Source: Pelagibaculum spongiae
GTDB taxonomy: Bacteria > Pseudomonadota > Gammaproteobacteria > Enterobacterales > Pelagibaculaceae
Assembly (NCBI RefSeq): GCF_003097315.1
Contig: NZ_QDDL01000005.1
Location: forward strand, 62,001 to 126,000
Direction: 5' to 3'
Length of the DNA stretch: 64,000 nt
Positions 1 to 9,032 of this stretch are shown here, in pieces. How positions within the stretch are numbered: position 1 is the first letter of the stretch; the number at the start of each line of letters is the position of its first letter. The position numbers and the translations under genes are program-made. The notes beneath the pieces are model-generated. The model was given only the letters and a program-made list of their open reading frames with translations, was not told the DNA's origin and did not search any database.

Positions 1-172
1 TTTCTGGCCACAACCACGGATCTTGTAGAAATAATGCTGAAATATCCCAGAGGGTGTCTCCTTTAACTACGGTATAGCTGTCCGGATGATCTGGTTTCAG
101 TGCGACGGACTGAGCCAGGGCACTGGCACTTATCATTAGTCCCATCGCCCACGCTAGACACTGCCTCTTCAT
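1..172 (-). CDS. LysM-domain protein, N-terminal part (cut by window edge)
   Basis: Only the first 57 codons are in the window; the gene continues past base 1. The start is the ATG at 172 reading leftward. A signal peptide is visible (MKRQC, then a hydrophobic stretch ending SASALAQS), followed by a LysM start with the motif YTVVKGDTLWDIS. LysM modules bind peptidoglycan, so the mature protein should act in the periplasm or at the wall. In Pseudomonas and relatives a LysM protein is divergent to def, as here, which supports the call. The 244-bp divergent spacer to def has a small inverted repeat (ACCTGT 233-238 / ACAGGT 249-254) in the likely leader of this gene; its function is unknown. Confidence 0.85.
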   Translation of the reverse strand, partial: MKRQCLAWAMGLMISASALAQSVALKPDHPDSYTVVKGDTLWDISALFLQDPWLWPE

Positions 173-416
173 AGTGATTCCCTTTTTGTGTTGTTGTATC
201 GGCCTTTCCATTACGCTCGTCCTTGAAGTAAAACCTGTAAAACGGATGACAGGTAAGTCCGTCACGAACTCTGGATTAGGCCAGATGGTCAAATATCCAG
301 TAACATATATAGCAGGCTCTGTCAGACGATAATCGCTCATTTCCCTCAAGATGGCGAGAAAAGTGTGATATCAGACAGGGTGTTATTCATTCACCAAGGC
401 TCAGCTAAATAGATCA

Positions 417-914
417 ATGGCTAAATTAAACATTCTGCATTACCCGGATGCAAGGCTGCGAACTGTAGCAAAACCGGTAAAAACGGTAAATGATGAAATC
501 CGCCAGCTGGTGGATGACATGTTTGAAACCATGTATGACGCTCCAGGCATTGGTCTGGCGGCATCTCAGGTTGATCAACACATTCGTCTGATGGTAATTG
601 ATATCAGCGAAGATAAATCTGAGCCGTTGGTATTTATTAACCCAGAAATTCTCGAAACACGTGGCATAGAGGAAATGGACGAAGGTTGTTTGTCTGTTCC
701 TGGCTATTACGAAACGGTTCAACGAGCCGATTGGGTAAAAGTGCGCGCCTTAGATCGTAATGGTGAAGAATTCACCATCGAGACTGGCGATATGTTGGCA
801 GTTTGCATCCAGCATGAGATTGATCACTTGGATGGCAAGCTATTCGTTGACTATCTGTCTCGCCTGAAACAGAGTCGCATTCGTAAAAAACTGGAAAAAT
901 TAGCTAAGTCTTAA
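417..914 (+). CDS. def: Peptide deformylase
   Basis: Removes the formyl group from the N-terminal methionine of nascent proteins in the cytoplasm, using a bound metal ion. All three family motifs are present: GIGLAASQ (residues 44-51), EGCLSVPG (89-96, metal ligand Cys91) and QHEIDHLDG (132-140, ligands His133 and His137, catalytic Glu134). The 165-residue length is typical of the bacterial type I enzyme. It lies directly upstream of fmt, which adds the formyl group to initiator tRNA; the def-fmt pairing is widely conserved. The 125-bp spacer to fmt carries a strong hairpin, so the downstream genes may be partly separately expressed. Nothing unusual in the protein. Confidence 0.97.
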   Translation: MAKLNILHYPDARLRTVAKPVKTVNDEIRQLVDDMFETMYDAPGIGLAASQVDQHIRLMVIDISEDKSEPLVFINPEILETRGIEEMDEGCLSVPGYYETVQRADWVKVRALDRNGEEFTIETGDMLAVCIQHEIDHLDGKLFVDYLSRLKQSRIRKKLEKLAKS

Positions 915-937
915 TTTGCCAGTTTTGAAAGTTTCTC

Positions 938-964
938 AAACACCGGAGCCTTTCTCCGGTGTTT
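938..964 (+). terminator. Hairpin between def and fmt, terminator-like
   Basis: Perfect 10-bp inverted repeat: AAACACCGGA (938-947), 7-nt loop, TCCGGTGTTT (955-964). It begins 24 nt after the def stop. The sequence after it is only moderately T-rich, so it may be an attenuator, an RNA processing or stability element, or a weak terminator. Confidence 0.5.
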
Positions 965-1039
965 GTCATTTCTGCACCTTTCGCTTCTCTATACAGTTGC
1001 AACCTTGCACCCTGAATACCCAGTTTGAGTAGGAACTCC

Positions 1040-2014
1040 ATGACCCAACCGTTAAGCATTGTTTTTGCCGGAACACCAGATTTTGCTGCCATCAGCCTAA
1101 AAGCCATGCTTGATGCAGGCCACAAGGTGATTGCCGTCTATTGCCAACCAGACCGACCTTCAGGTCGTGGAAAAAAACTGGCGCATGGCCCGGTAAAAAA
1201 ATTAGCACTGGAGCATGAGATTCCGGTTTATCAGCCAAAAAGCCTGCGCAATGAAGAAGCGCAAGCTGAGCTGGCAGCACTCAATGCCGATTTAATGGTG
1301 GTTGCTGCATATGGTTTGATTCTGCCTCAAGTAGTTTTAGATACGCCAAAACATGGTTGTATCAATGTTCACGGCTCCTTGTTGCCTCGCTGGCGCGGTG
1401 CTGCGCCAATCCATCGGGCAATTTTGGCGGGCGATAAAGTAACTGGCATCACCACCATGCAAATGTCATTGGGGCTGGATACCGGCGATATGCTCGATGT
1501 ATTGCAAACTGAAATCAGCCCGCAAGACACCGGCGCCAGCTTGCACGATCGAATGGCAGTAATGGGTGGCGAATGTTTATTAGTTACCTTAGAAAAGCTG
1601 AAAAACGGCCAGATGCAGCCACAAGTGCAAGACGATTCACTGGCTAACTACGCCAACAAACTCACCAAAGAAGAAGCGCAGCTGGATTGGAATCAATCCG
1701 CCGCTGAGCTTGAGCGCACGGTGCGCGCCTTCAATAGCTGGCCAGTTGCTTTCACTAAGTTGAATGATTTAACGGTGCGAGTTTGGCAGGCTTCAGTAGT
1801 AGAAACGATTGCTTCAGAACAACCCGGAACGATTATTTCTGCCGATAAATCTGGCCTAACCATCGCTTGTGCTAAAAATGCACTGCGGCTGGAAGTGCTG
1901 CAATTACCGGGCAAAAAAGCCCTGTCGGTTGATGACATTCTGCGAGGCCGAGCCGATACCTTCACGGTCGGTACTCAATTCGCTGAAGTGATTAACCCAG
2001 GAGCAAACAGCTAA
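1040..2014 (+). CDS. fmt: Methionyl-tRNA formyltransferase
   Basis: Transfers a formyl group from 10-formyl-tetrahydrofolate to the methionine on initiator tRNA. The N-terminal Rossmann catalytic domain (about 1-200) has the signature SLLPRWRGAAPI (113-124), and the catalytic triad is visible as Asn109, His111 and Asp147. The C-terminal OB-fold tRNA-binding domain follows to residue 324. The ATG at 1040 is chosen over an in-frame TTG at 1025 because an AGGA ribosome-binding site (1031-1034) is well spaced for it and homologues begin near this Met. The stop overlaps the rsmB start by one base (TAATG), indicating translational coupling. Confidence 0.96.
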   Translation: MTQPLSIVFAGTPDFAAISLKAMLDAGHKVIAVYCQPDRPSGRGKKLAHGPVKKLALEHEIPVYQPKSLRNEEAQAELAALNADLMVVAAYGLILPQVVLDTPKHGCINVHGSLLPRWRGAAPIHRAILAGDKVTGITTMQMSLGLDTGDMLDVLQTEISPQDTGASLHDRMAVMGGECLLVTLEKLKNGQMQPQVQDDSLANYANKLTKEEAQLDWNQSAAELERTVRAFNSWPVAFTKLNDLTVRVWQASVVETIASEQPGTIISADKSGLTIACAKNALRLEVLQLPGKKALSVDDILRGRADTFTVGTQFAEVINPGANS

Positions 2015-3333
2015 TGGCTGATAAAAAAACTGCACCTGAACTAACCAATGCTCGAGCGATTGCCGCTCAATTAATTCAGCAAGTGATTGGCAATGGTCGC
2101 TCACTCAGCCAATTGCTCGATCAGCATACTAATGCCCAAGACTCAGGATTAATTCGTGAGTTGTGTTACGGCGTATTACGCCACCACCGCTATTTAAACG
2201 CCTTAGTTAAACCGCTCATCAGCCAACCTTTCAAAGGCAAAGAACGCATTGTTCAGCAATTAATTCTGGTCGGTGTTTATCAGCTAGAATTTACCCGCGT
2301 ACCAGAACACGCTGCGGTTTCAGCAACCGTCGATGCCTGCCACAACATGAAAAAACAGTGGGCTAGTAAGGTAGTTAATGGCGTATTGCGAAGCTACATG
2401 CGCCAAGCCGATGAGCTGAAAAAACAGGTGCCAAAAAAGAACCTGTCGATTATGCACTCCTTCCCAGACTGGCTGACCGCAAGCTTGAAAAAGGGCTGGA
2501 AAACCCAGCTGGCAGGCATTATGGCGGCATCGAACCTGCAAGCGCCGATGACCTTGCGAGTCAATCAGCAGCATAATTCTCGTGACCAATATTTAGCCAA
2601 ACTGGTTGAAGCTGAAATCCCAGCAATTGCCCATCCTTTTTCGCCAGTGGGTATCACGCTGGAAAAACCGGTTCAGGTTTCGGTACTGCCCGGCTTTACT
2701 GATGGTCATGTTTCGGTACAAGACGGCTCTGCTCAAATGGCCGCGCCTTTGTTGGCACCACAAGCCAGTATGAAAGTCCTCGATGCCTGCGCCGCACCCG
2801 GTGGAAAAACCGCCCACTTGTTAGAGCAACAACCAGAGCTGGATTTGATTGCACTAGATAGCGATGCCAAGCGACTGGAGCGGGTTAAAGATAATTTCCA
2901 ACGGCTGAAGCTGAACGGAAAAATTGTCGCCAGCGATGCCAGCGATTTGGATAACTGGTGGGACGGCCAACCATTTGACCGAATTCTGTTAGATGCGCCT
3001 TGTTCTGGCACCGGTGTGATTCGTCGTCATCCCGATATTAAATGGCTGCGACGCGCCGAAGATATTCAGCAGTTGACCGAAATTCAGCAACTTTTGCTGC
3101 AAAAATTATGGTCTTGCTTAAAACCCGGCGGAAAAATGCTTTACGCTACCTGCTCGATTTTACCCGCAGAAAACAGCCAACAAATCGAAAAATTTCTAGA
3201 AAATACCAGCGATGCTAAAGAGTTACCGATTGAAGCCGCATGGGGACAAAGCTGTCAGCATGGTCGACAATTGCTACCGGGAGACCAATATCTTGATGGC
3301 TTCTATTACGCACTGCTGGAAAAAGCGCAATAA
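2014..3333 (+). CDS. rsmB: 16S rRNA (cytosine-967-C5)-methyltransferase RsmB
   Basis: Methylates C967 of 16S rRNA with SAM as donor. Domains in order: an N-terminal NusB-like RNA-binding domain (about 10-135), a linker, then the RsmB/NOP methyltransferase domain. The SAM-binding motif is DACAAPGGKTAHLL (257-270). The two cysteines of the m5C mechanism are Cys330 in LLDAPCSGTG and Cys380 in YATCSI, matching the family's usual positions. The length of 439 residues is normal. It starts inside the fmt stop codon (TAATG), so fmt and rsmB are coupled. A small hairpin (CGAAGC 3353-3358 / GCTTCG 3367-3372) sits just before trkA. Confidence 0.96.
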   Translation: MADKKTAPELTNARAIAAQLIQQVIGNGRSLSQLLDQHTNAQDSGLIRELCYGVLRHHRYLNALVKPLISQPFKGKERIVQQLILVGVYQLEFTRVPEHAAVSATVDACHNMKKQWASKVVNGVLRSYMRQADELKKQVPKKNLSIMHSFPDWLTASLKKGWKTQLAGIMAASNLQAPMTLRVNQQHNSRDQYLAKLVEAEIPAIAHPFSPVGITLEKPVQVSVLPGFTDGHVSVQDGSAQMAAPLLAPQASMKVLDACAAPGGKTAHLLEQQPELDLIALDSDAKRLERVKDNFQRLKLNGKIVASDASDLDNWWDGQPFDRILLDAPCSGTGVIRRHPDIKWLRRAEDIQQLTEIQQLLLQKLWSCLKPGGKMLYATCSILPAENSQQIEKFLENTSDAKELPIEAAWGQSCQHGRQLLPGDQYLDGFYYALLEKAQ

Positions 3334-3381
3334 TAACCAGAGTATTTACCAACGAAGCTGCATTAGGCTTCGGAAATTAAT

Positions 3382-4755
3382 ATGAAAATCATAATTCTCG
3401 GTGCAGGCCAGGTCGGCGGAACTCTTGCAGAAAACCTGGCGAGTGAAGCCAACGACATTACAGTTGTCGATACCAATCGTAAATTACTGCAAAGCCTGCA
3501 AGATCGACTCGATCTTCGCACCATTTGTGGCTATGCCTCGCATCCCACTACCTTGCGTAAAGCCGGTGCTGAAGATGCTGACATGCTGATTGCAGTCACC
3601 AACTCTGACGAAACCAATATGGTTGCCTGCCAGGTGGCTTACACCTTGTATCGCACGCCAACTAAAATTGCCCGGGTTCGCTCACAGCAATATATGACCC
3701 GTAAGGAATTGTTCGATGAACGCGGACTGGCGATTGACTATGTCATCAGCCCAGAGCAGTTGGTGACCAACTATATCCGTCGTTTGATTGAATATCCGGG
3801 TGCACTTCAGGTGCTCGATTTTGCTGGCGGCAAGGTTCAGCTGGTAGGCGTAAAAGCCTATTACGGCGGACCATTAGTTGGTCAGGAAATCAAGGCGATT
3901 CGTCAACATATGCCTTCAATTGATACCCGCGTTGCTGCAATTTTCCGCCGCGACCGGCCGATTGTGCCCCATGGCGATACCATCATCGAAGCCGATGACG
4001 AAGTGTTCTTCATTGCCGCGCGTAATCACATCATGATGGTGATGTCTGAGCTGCGCCGACTGGAACATCCTTACCGGCGGATTATGATTGCCGGTGGCGG
4101 TAATATCGGCCATCGACTGGCACACACTTTGGAAGATCGTTACAACGTCAAGCTGCTGGAACGCTCACCGGAACGTGCCGAAGCTTTAGCATCTGACCTG
4201 CACAAAACCATTACCTTAATTGGTGATGCGGCCGATGAAGAATTGCTACAGCAAGAAAACATCGAAGATATCGATATTTTCTGCGCGGTCACCAACGATG
4301 ACGAAGCCAATATCATGTCATCGATGTTGGCCAAGCGAATGGGCGCACGTAAGGTAATGGCGCTGATTAACCGCACCGCTTACGTCGATCTGGTTCAGGG
4401 TGGCGAAATCGATATCGCGATCTCACCGCAACAAGCGACGATTTCGGCACTACTAACCCATGTTCGTCGTGGTGATGTGGTTAACGTTTATTCGTTGCGC
4501 CGCGGTGCTGCCGAGGCGATTGAAGCAATTGCCCATGGTGATAAACGCTCATCTCGCGTGGTCGGCCGTCGAATTGATGAAATCAATTTGCCTGCTGACA
4601 CCACCATTGGTGCTCTGGTGCGCGGCAGTAAGGTATTTATCGCCCATGATGACCTAGTCATCGAACAGGACGACCATGTCATTTTGTTCCTGCTGGACAA
4701 AAAACATGTGCATGAAGTCGAACGGCTGTTCCAAGTCGCAGTGACTTTCTTCTAA
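3382..4755 (+). CDS. trkA: Trk potassium uptake regulatory subunit TrkA
   Basis: Cytoplasmic peripheral subunit that gates the TrkH potassium channel in response to bound nucleotides. The protein is a tandem duplication of RCK_N-RCK_C units. The first NAD-binding turn is GAGQVGG (residues 7-13), the second is [11 protein letters not shown] in the middle of the protein (near residue 237). Each Rossmann half is followed by a TrkA-C segment. The length of 457 residues matches the usual size. It lies 82 bp upstream of trkH on the same strand and 48 bp downstream of rsmB, the same order as in Pseudomonas-type origin regions. The 3' spacer contains a long inverted repeat described separately. Confidence 0.96.
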   Translation: MKIIILGAGQVGGTLAENLASEANDITVVDTNRKLLQSLQDRLDLRTICGYASHPTTLRKAGAEDADMLIAVTNSDETNMVACQVAYTLYRTPTKIARVRSQQYMTRKELFDERGLAIDYVISPEQLVTNYIRRLIEYPGALQVLDFAGGKVQLVGVKAYYGGPLVGQEIKAIRQHMPSIDTRVAAIFRRDRPIVPHGDTIIEADDEVFFIAARNHIMMVMSELRRLEHPYRRIMIAGGGNIGHRLAHTLEDRYNVKLLERSPERAEALASDLHKTITLIGDAADEELLQQENIEDIDIFCAVTNDDEANIMSSMLAKRMGARKVMALINRTAYVDLVQGGEIDIAISPQQATISALLTHVRRGDVVNVYSLRRGAAEAIEAIAHGDKRSSRVVGRRIDEINLPADTTIGALVRGSKVFIAHDDLVIEQDDHVILFLLDKKHVHEVERLFQVAVTFF

Positions 4756-4774
4756 CAAAAAAAACATGCTACAG

Positions 4775-4814
4775 ATTGAATTGCTTTAGCTGCCGCAGTG
4801 GCGGGCAATTCAAT
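4775..4814 (+). promoter_or_regulatory. Long bipartite hairpin in the trkA-trkH spacer
   Basis: A perfect 10-bp inverted repeat, ATTGAATTGC (4775-4784) and GCAATTCAAT (4805-4814), encloses a second hairpin CCGC-AGTG-GCGG (4793-4804) stacked on its right arm, leaving an 8-nt bulge on the left. It ends 6 nt before the probable trkH ribosome-binding site (AGGGAGA 4821-4827). There is no T-run, so a simple terminator is unlikely. An mRNA stability or translation control element is inferred. Confidence 0.45.
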
Positions 4815-4837
4815 CGGCACAGGGAGACAGCCAGTCC

Positions 4838-6289
4838 ATGCAATTGGCGACCATAATTCGAATTCTCGGCGTATTGCTGATGTTGTTCAGCTTTACCATG
4901 CTGGCGCCCTTTGCGGTGTCTTTGTGGTACGGCGATTCGGCGATGACCGCATTCGGCGCCGCTTACCTGCTGATCTTGATTAGTGGTTTTATCCTATGGC
5001 TTCCTTTCAGGGGGCATCGACGAGAACTCAGGGTTCGCGATGGCTTTTTGATTGTAGTGCTGTTCTGGACGGTTCTCGGTGCTTCTGGTGCCGTGCCTTT
5101 GATGCTGGCAGATAATCCCGGCATGAGCCTTACCGATGCGATGTTTGAGTCTATTTCAGGCCTAACTACCACCGGTGCAACTGTGATTACCGGCATTGAT
5201 AGCCTACCTAAGTCGATCTTGTTCTACCGCCAGCAGCTGCAGTGGATGGGTGGCATGGGTATCATCGTTTTAGCCGTGGCAATTCTGCCCATGCTCGGTA
5301 TCGGTGGTATGCAGTTATATCGAGCTGAAACACCCGGCCCGATGAAAGACTCCAAACTCACCGCACGGATTAGTGAAACCGCTAAAACCCTCTGGTATAT
5401 CTATGTCTGGCTAACGGTAGCCTGCGCACTGGCTTATTGGCTGGCGGGCATGGATCTGTTTGATGCGATTTGCCATAGCTTTTCGACCATCGCGATTGGT
5501 GGCTTTTCAACCCACGATGCCAGCATGGGCTATTTCGATAGCGCATTAATCGACTACATCGCGATCTTCTTTATGGTGGTAGCTGGGGTCAACTTCTCAT
5601 TGCACTTCGTTACCTTTCGCAGTGTTTCACTCGGTCATTACTGGCGAGATCCAGAACTCAAAACCTATTTGATGATTCTTGGCGCAACCTCGGCACTCGT
5701 CATTGGTGCACTGTCATTTACCAATGTTTATGACGGTGAAATGGATACCTTCCGCCATGCATTATTCCAAACCGTTTCTATGGCGACCACTACTGGCTTT
5801 GCTACTCAGAATTTCTCGGCCTGGCCAATTTACCTGCCAGCGTTATTAATCTTTGTTTCGTTTGTCGGCGGCTGTGCTGGTTCTACCGGCGGCGGCATGA
5901 AGGTGATTCGGATATTACTGCTGTTCAAACAGGGCATGCGGGAAATTCGCCGACTGATTCATCCTAATGGGGTTTTCCTAATCAAGATTGGTGGCAGCCC
6001 ATTACCAGACCGAATTTTAGAAGCGGTATGGGGCTTTTTCGCCGCCTATGTACTGCTGTTTGCCATTATGATGGTCATGCTGATGGCGACCGGTTTAGAC
6101 CAAGTCACTTCGTTTTCTGCAGTAGCCGCCGCATTGAACAATCTCGGCCCGGGTCTGGGAAGTGTTGCAGCCCATTACGGTGAGATAAACGACTTCAGTA
6201 AATGGATTCTTAGTTTCGCCATGCTAATGGGACGTTTGGAAATATTTACGCTGCTAGTGCTATTCACGCCAACTTTTTGGAAGAGCTAG
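4838..6289 (+). CDS. trkH: Trk potassium channel subunit TrkH
   Basis: Inner-membrane potassium uptake channel that pairs with TrkA. The four P-loop repeats of the Trk/Ktr/HKT superfamily are visible as SGLTTTGATV, IAIGGFSTHD, MATTTGFATQ and LGPGLGSVAA, each carrying the filter glycine. Many hydrophobic helices flank them, starting with the first at residues 5-25. The 483-residue length is normal. The ATG at 4838 is preceded by a strong AGGGAGA site. It is co-directional with trkA and probably co-transcribed. It is the last conserved gene of this block; AT-rich accessory DNA begins directly after it, and no clear terminator follows the stop. Confidence 0.96.
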   Translation: MQLATIIRILGVLLMLFSFTMLAPFAVSLWYGDSAMTAFGAAYLLILISGFILWLPFRGHRRELRVRDGFLIVVLFWTVLGASGAVPLMLADNPGMSLTDAMFESISGLTTTGATVITGIDSLPKSILFYRQQLQWMGGMGIIVLAVAILPMLGIGGMQLYRAETPGPMKDSKLTARISETAKTLWYIYVWLTVACALAYWLAGMDLFDAICHSFSTIAIGGFSTHDASMGYFDSALIDYIAIFFMVVAGVNFSLHFVTFRSVSLGHYWRDPELKTYLMILGATSALVIGALSFTNVYDGEMDTFRHALFQTVSMATTTGFATQNFSAWPIYLPALLIFVSFVGGCAGSTGGGMKVIRILLLFKQGMREIRRLIHPNGVFLIKIGGSPLPDRILEAVWGFFAAYVLLFAIMMVMLMATGLDQVTSFSAVAAALNNLGPGLGSVAAHYGEINDFSKWILSFAMLMGRLEIFTLLVLFTPTFWKS

Positions 6290-6729
6290 GCAACGACAAT
6301 TGGACTAGATTAATAAAATTAAACATTAGCCATATAAAAATAATCTATGAAACCAAGTGTGATTAATATGCTGTAAGTTTGTATGCATCTCAAGCTTACA
6401 GCCAATCCAGTAAACTTTTTATCTATTTTAAATCTCAATGACATAATAAATTAGCACTGCTATGTAGGCATGGATTCTAACTTTTTCATATTTTAAGATT
6501 AGTAACATTCACTGTTAAACATCAATAACACTAAATAATCCACGTAACCTCACAAAACTCTAAATTTATAAACACCGAAAGCAAACCTTCATTCATTACT
6601 CATTTCTTTGATCTAATATGAAACCTAGCTATTCTTTCTTGACAAGAACAATATTGTTTAGATTGTCTTGAACTATAACAAATTCACTGTTTTTTGAATA
6701 TATAAAATTATGTGCTAAGGGACTACATC
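6290..6729. other. AT-rich gap after trkH, possible promoter/operator
   Basis: No gene is apparent in this 440-bp stretch. An inverted repeat CTGTAAG (6371-6377) / CTTACAG (6395-6401) lacks a T-run. A consensus-like -35 TTGACA (6639-6644) is followed closely by a 12-bp perfect palindrome AACAATATTGTT (6647-6658), which could be an operator for the next gene. The matching -10 is weak, so the promoter is tentative. Confidence 0.35.
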
Positions 6730-8445
6730 ATGGATCAAGGTGACAAAAAAAATCTATGCAACAGGCTGAATATTCTTGACAGCAGTAATGATTATAAACT
6801 TCCTGCAAGGATTCCATTTCAAGTAAACCCTCTCCATCATTCATTGGTTGTAAGGGGTGGCTCAGAAAATTATGCACATGTCAGAACTGTTTTTCGATTT
6901 TTTCAACAATGGATTGCAGGTACTTGGATTACCTACATGCTCGGATTTGGTGTGGTTTTGTATTCAGTATTCTATGCTCTCGATTTAGAGACAAGTCAAC
7001 CAAATCCCCGGCCAGCAGTAATTTCCGTACTCCTCATGATGCTAACATTAGCAGGTTTTTTTCACTTTGGAGGTGGTGCAGCAGCAGGCAAACTTACACG
7101 TGCGAAACTTGCTCATGTACCGCGAGGCGGAGCGCTAGAAAGAAAAATATATAAAGACGTATTGAGAGGCTTTGCAATGCAAGGTAATTGCCCTAAGGCA
7201 GTTACTGAAAGCATAATGCAAATGTCTGAAGATATGGATATTCGATTAGATCAGCGTTTTTTAACTGGCAGACTAAAATTACCTACATTATATGAAAGTG
7301 GTAATGTTCGAGATTTAATGCTTTCAGCTTCAGAAAATGATATTGCATTTGTTGGATTTACCGCTTGGTATACTTTATGGGATTTTCTTAAAGTTGCAGA
7401 GAGTCTAACCAGTGAATCAGCCGCAGGTAGTGCTCCAGCAAATACTACATCATCTATTAATTTGGGCGGAGATCCAACAACTCAAGCAATGACAACAGGT
7501 ATTCCTTCAGCAGATCAAGCATTTCCTTCACCAGCAGAGACTATTTCTTCTAGAGGAACTCGAATTATGGTTGCCGGTGCGGCATCTGCTGGAACATTTG
7601 TCTTGGGTAATTTTACACATAAAGTAGTCGAGCACAGAATTAGACATAAAATTGCAATCAACAAATTACGATCAGTTAAATCACAATTACTCACACAAAT
7701 AATGCAAAGTAAAGATATAATTTCACAGAATCCAAATAGTGAAGATTCCGTACGTATTCTTGATACTTTTGTGCAGGAACTAATGAAAATCGATATGGTA
7801 CTTGCAGCATACGAAAACGCAGTAACAATAAATCAGGAAAGTGCTCTACTTGATTTAAAAAAATATTTTGCAGCATTTACATCTCTTGAGAATGCTATCG
7901 ACGTCGCAGGAAGAATGTGCAGCATGGTGCCTGTTGCAGCATATCTTGCATTTGCAAGATCCAGTTATGGATCAGAACACGGTACAAAACAAGCAGCCTA
8001 CCTTGGTGAGATCATTTTAATTATGTTGGGTTGGTGGTGGAGAAGGGCAATATCTTCTGTCATAACAGCACCATTAAGGGCTATGGACATTATGCTTCAC
8101 AGAGTATTTTCAAAACAAAAAGCAGGTGTACTAGCAACTGCTGATGATGGTGATGGTGAAGCAGCTCTGGACGGTATAAAGTACCAAAAATCTACACTAG
8201 AAAATATACCAGAAGATTACAAAGGCTTAATACATTCTCTTGAACGTGCACAAACGCCTAAAGCGTTTTTAAATTTAGTTAGTACATTTGCCTTACAAAA
8301 TAAAGGCAACCAAGTTGAACAAAAAGTTTTTCATAGTATGATTGAGAGTTTAGATTCCGCAAAAAGAGATCTTCAAACCAGCTATTCGGAAGAGGATATG
8401 GAAGCAACTTTAACAGAAATAAAAAATAAATTAAAGCCAGCATAA
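6730..8445 (+). CDS. Orphan multi-pass membrane protein, function unknown
   Basis: I do not recognise this 571-residue protein. The ATG at 6730 is preferred over a GTG at 6712 because AAGGGA (6718-6723) is well placed for it. Visible parts: a polar N-terminus of about 60 residues, two hydrophobic helices near 61-84 and 97-116, a Gly/Ala/Ser/Thr-rich low-complexity linker around 225-275, a third hydrophobic stretch near 279-294, a charged helical region (about 300-390), two more hydrophobic segments near 398-412 and 422-436 ending in the aromatic-basic patch GWWWRR, and a charged C-terminal tail. Base composition is more AT-rich than trkH or gyrB, suggesting horizontal acquisition. It stands alone, with AT-rich gaps on both sides and a possible operator upstream. 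No catalytic motif was seen. Confidence 0.8.
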   Translation: MDQGDKKNLCNRLNILDSSNDYKLPARIPFQVNPLHHSLVVRGGSENYAHVRTVFRFFQQWIAGTWITYMLGFGVVLYSVFYALDLETSQPNPRPAVISVLLMMLTLAGFFHFGGGAAAGKLTRAKLAHVPRGGALERKIYKDVLRGFAMQGNCPKAVTESIMQMSEDMDIRLDQRFLTGRLKLPTLYESGNVRDLMLSASENDIAFVGFTAWYTLWDFLKVAESLTSESAAGSAPANTTSSINLGGDPTTQAMTTGIPSADQAFPSPAETISSRGTRIMVAGAASAGTFVLGNFTHKVVEHRIRHKIAINKLRSVKSQLLTQIMQSKDIISQNPNSEDSVRILDTFVQELMKIDMVLAAYENAVTINQESALLDLKKYFAAFTSLENAIDVAGRMCSMVPVAAYLAFARSSYGSEHGTKQAAYLGEIILIMLGWWWRRAISSVITAPLRAMDIMLHRVFSKQKAGVLATADDGDGEAALDGIKYQKSTLENIPEDYKGLIHSLERAQTPKAFLNLVSTFALQNKGNQVEQKVFHSMIESLDSAKRDLQTSYSEEDMEATLTEIKNKLKPA

Positions 8446-8984
8446 AAACAAAGATAAAATAAGAAACCATTGGCGTTAATCGATTCAAGTAGTACCAAAA
8501 GTAAATTTATGGCTCAATTTGTTAATTCTTTAGGTAGAGACGGACAATTTTTTTCATAAGATTACCTGTTGGAATAGGTCTACTTATTCGTAAAAGTGCT
8601 GAATAAGTCGTCAGCACTTAGAATTTTTAAGATAAATTTCACTTGCGTGGTAGAAAAAATTAGAGAGCGGCCGCTACAGTTTCTTAACTATATTCAAGAG
8701 ATTGTCGAACTCGCTTCACTGGCTTGTCCCGCACTTAGTAGTACCCAAAGCTATACCACAATCACTGCGGATATAGTTCGTAAGCAATTAATTTCTCAAT
8801 TTAAATGCAAATCACTCTCTTGTTAAATAACAATTTTAAGAAAGAAAACAAACTAATTGGATTATCACTCTGAAACTTTTAAATGGTCACTAATAGTTGC
8901 ATGTGTTTTTGCACTATTTAACTGATGTGGCATATGTAGAATCAGCTGCGTTAACCAAATTAAATTTGGTGATTTTAACTTTAA
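8446..8984. other. AT-rich gap, no convincing gene
   Basis: About 540 bp with no supported gene. A 76-codon frame (8596-8826) lacks a ribosome-binding site and recognisable similarity and is probably chance or a remnant. A tight 15-bp near-palindrome CCAAATTAAATTTGG lies close to 8955-8970. Confidence 0.4.
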
Positions 8985-9022
8985 AATTAAAAAATAAATT
9001 AGCCACTAAAGATAGTGGCTAA
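8985..9022 (-). terminator. Rho-independent terminator of the beta-helix gene
   Basis: Perfect 10-bp stem TTAGCCACTA (8999-9008) / TAGTGGCTAA (9013-9022) with the loop AAGA. It lies 10 bp past the stop of the minus-strand gene and is followed on that strand by a T-rich run (A-rich on the plus strand, 8985-8998). Confidence 0.85.
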
Positions 9023-9032
9023 TTTGTATTTA

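Noticed and set aside
8596-8826. 76-codon open frame
   Set aside because: No ribosome-binding site, no similarity recognised and located in AT-rich gap sequence.
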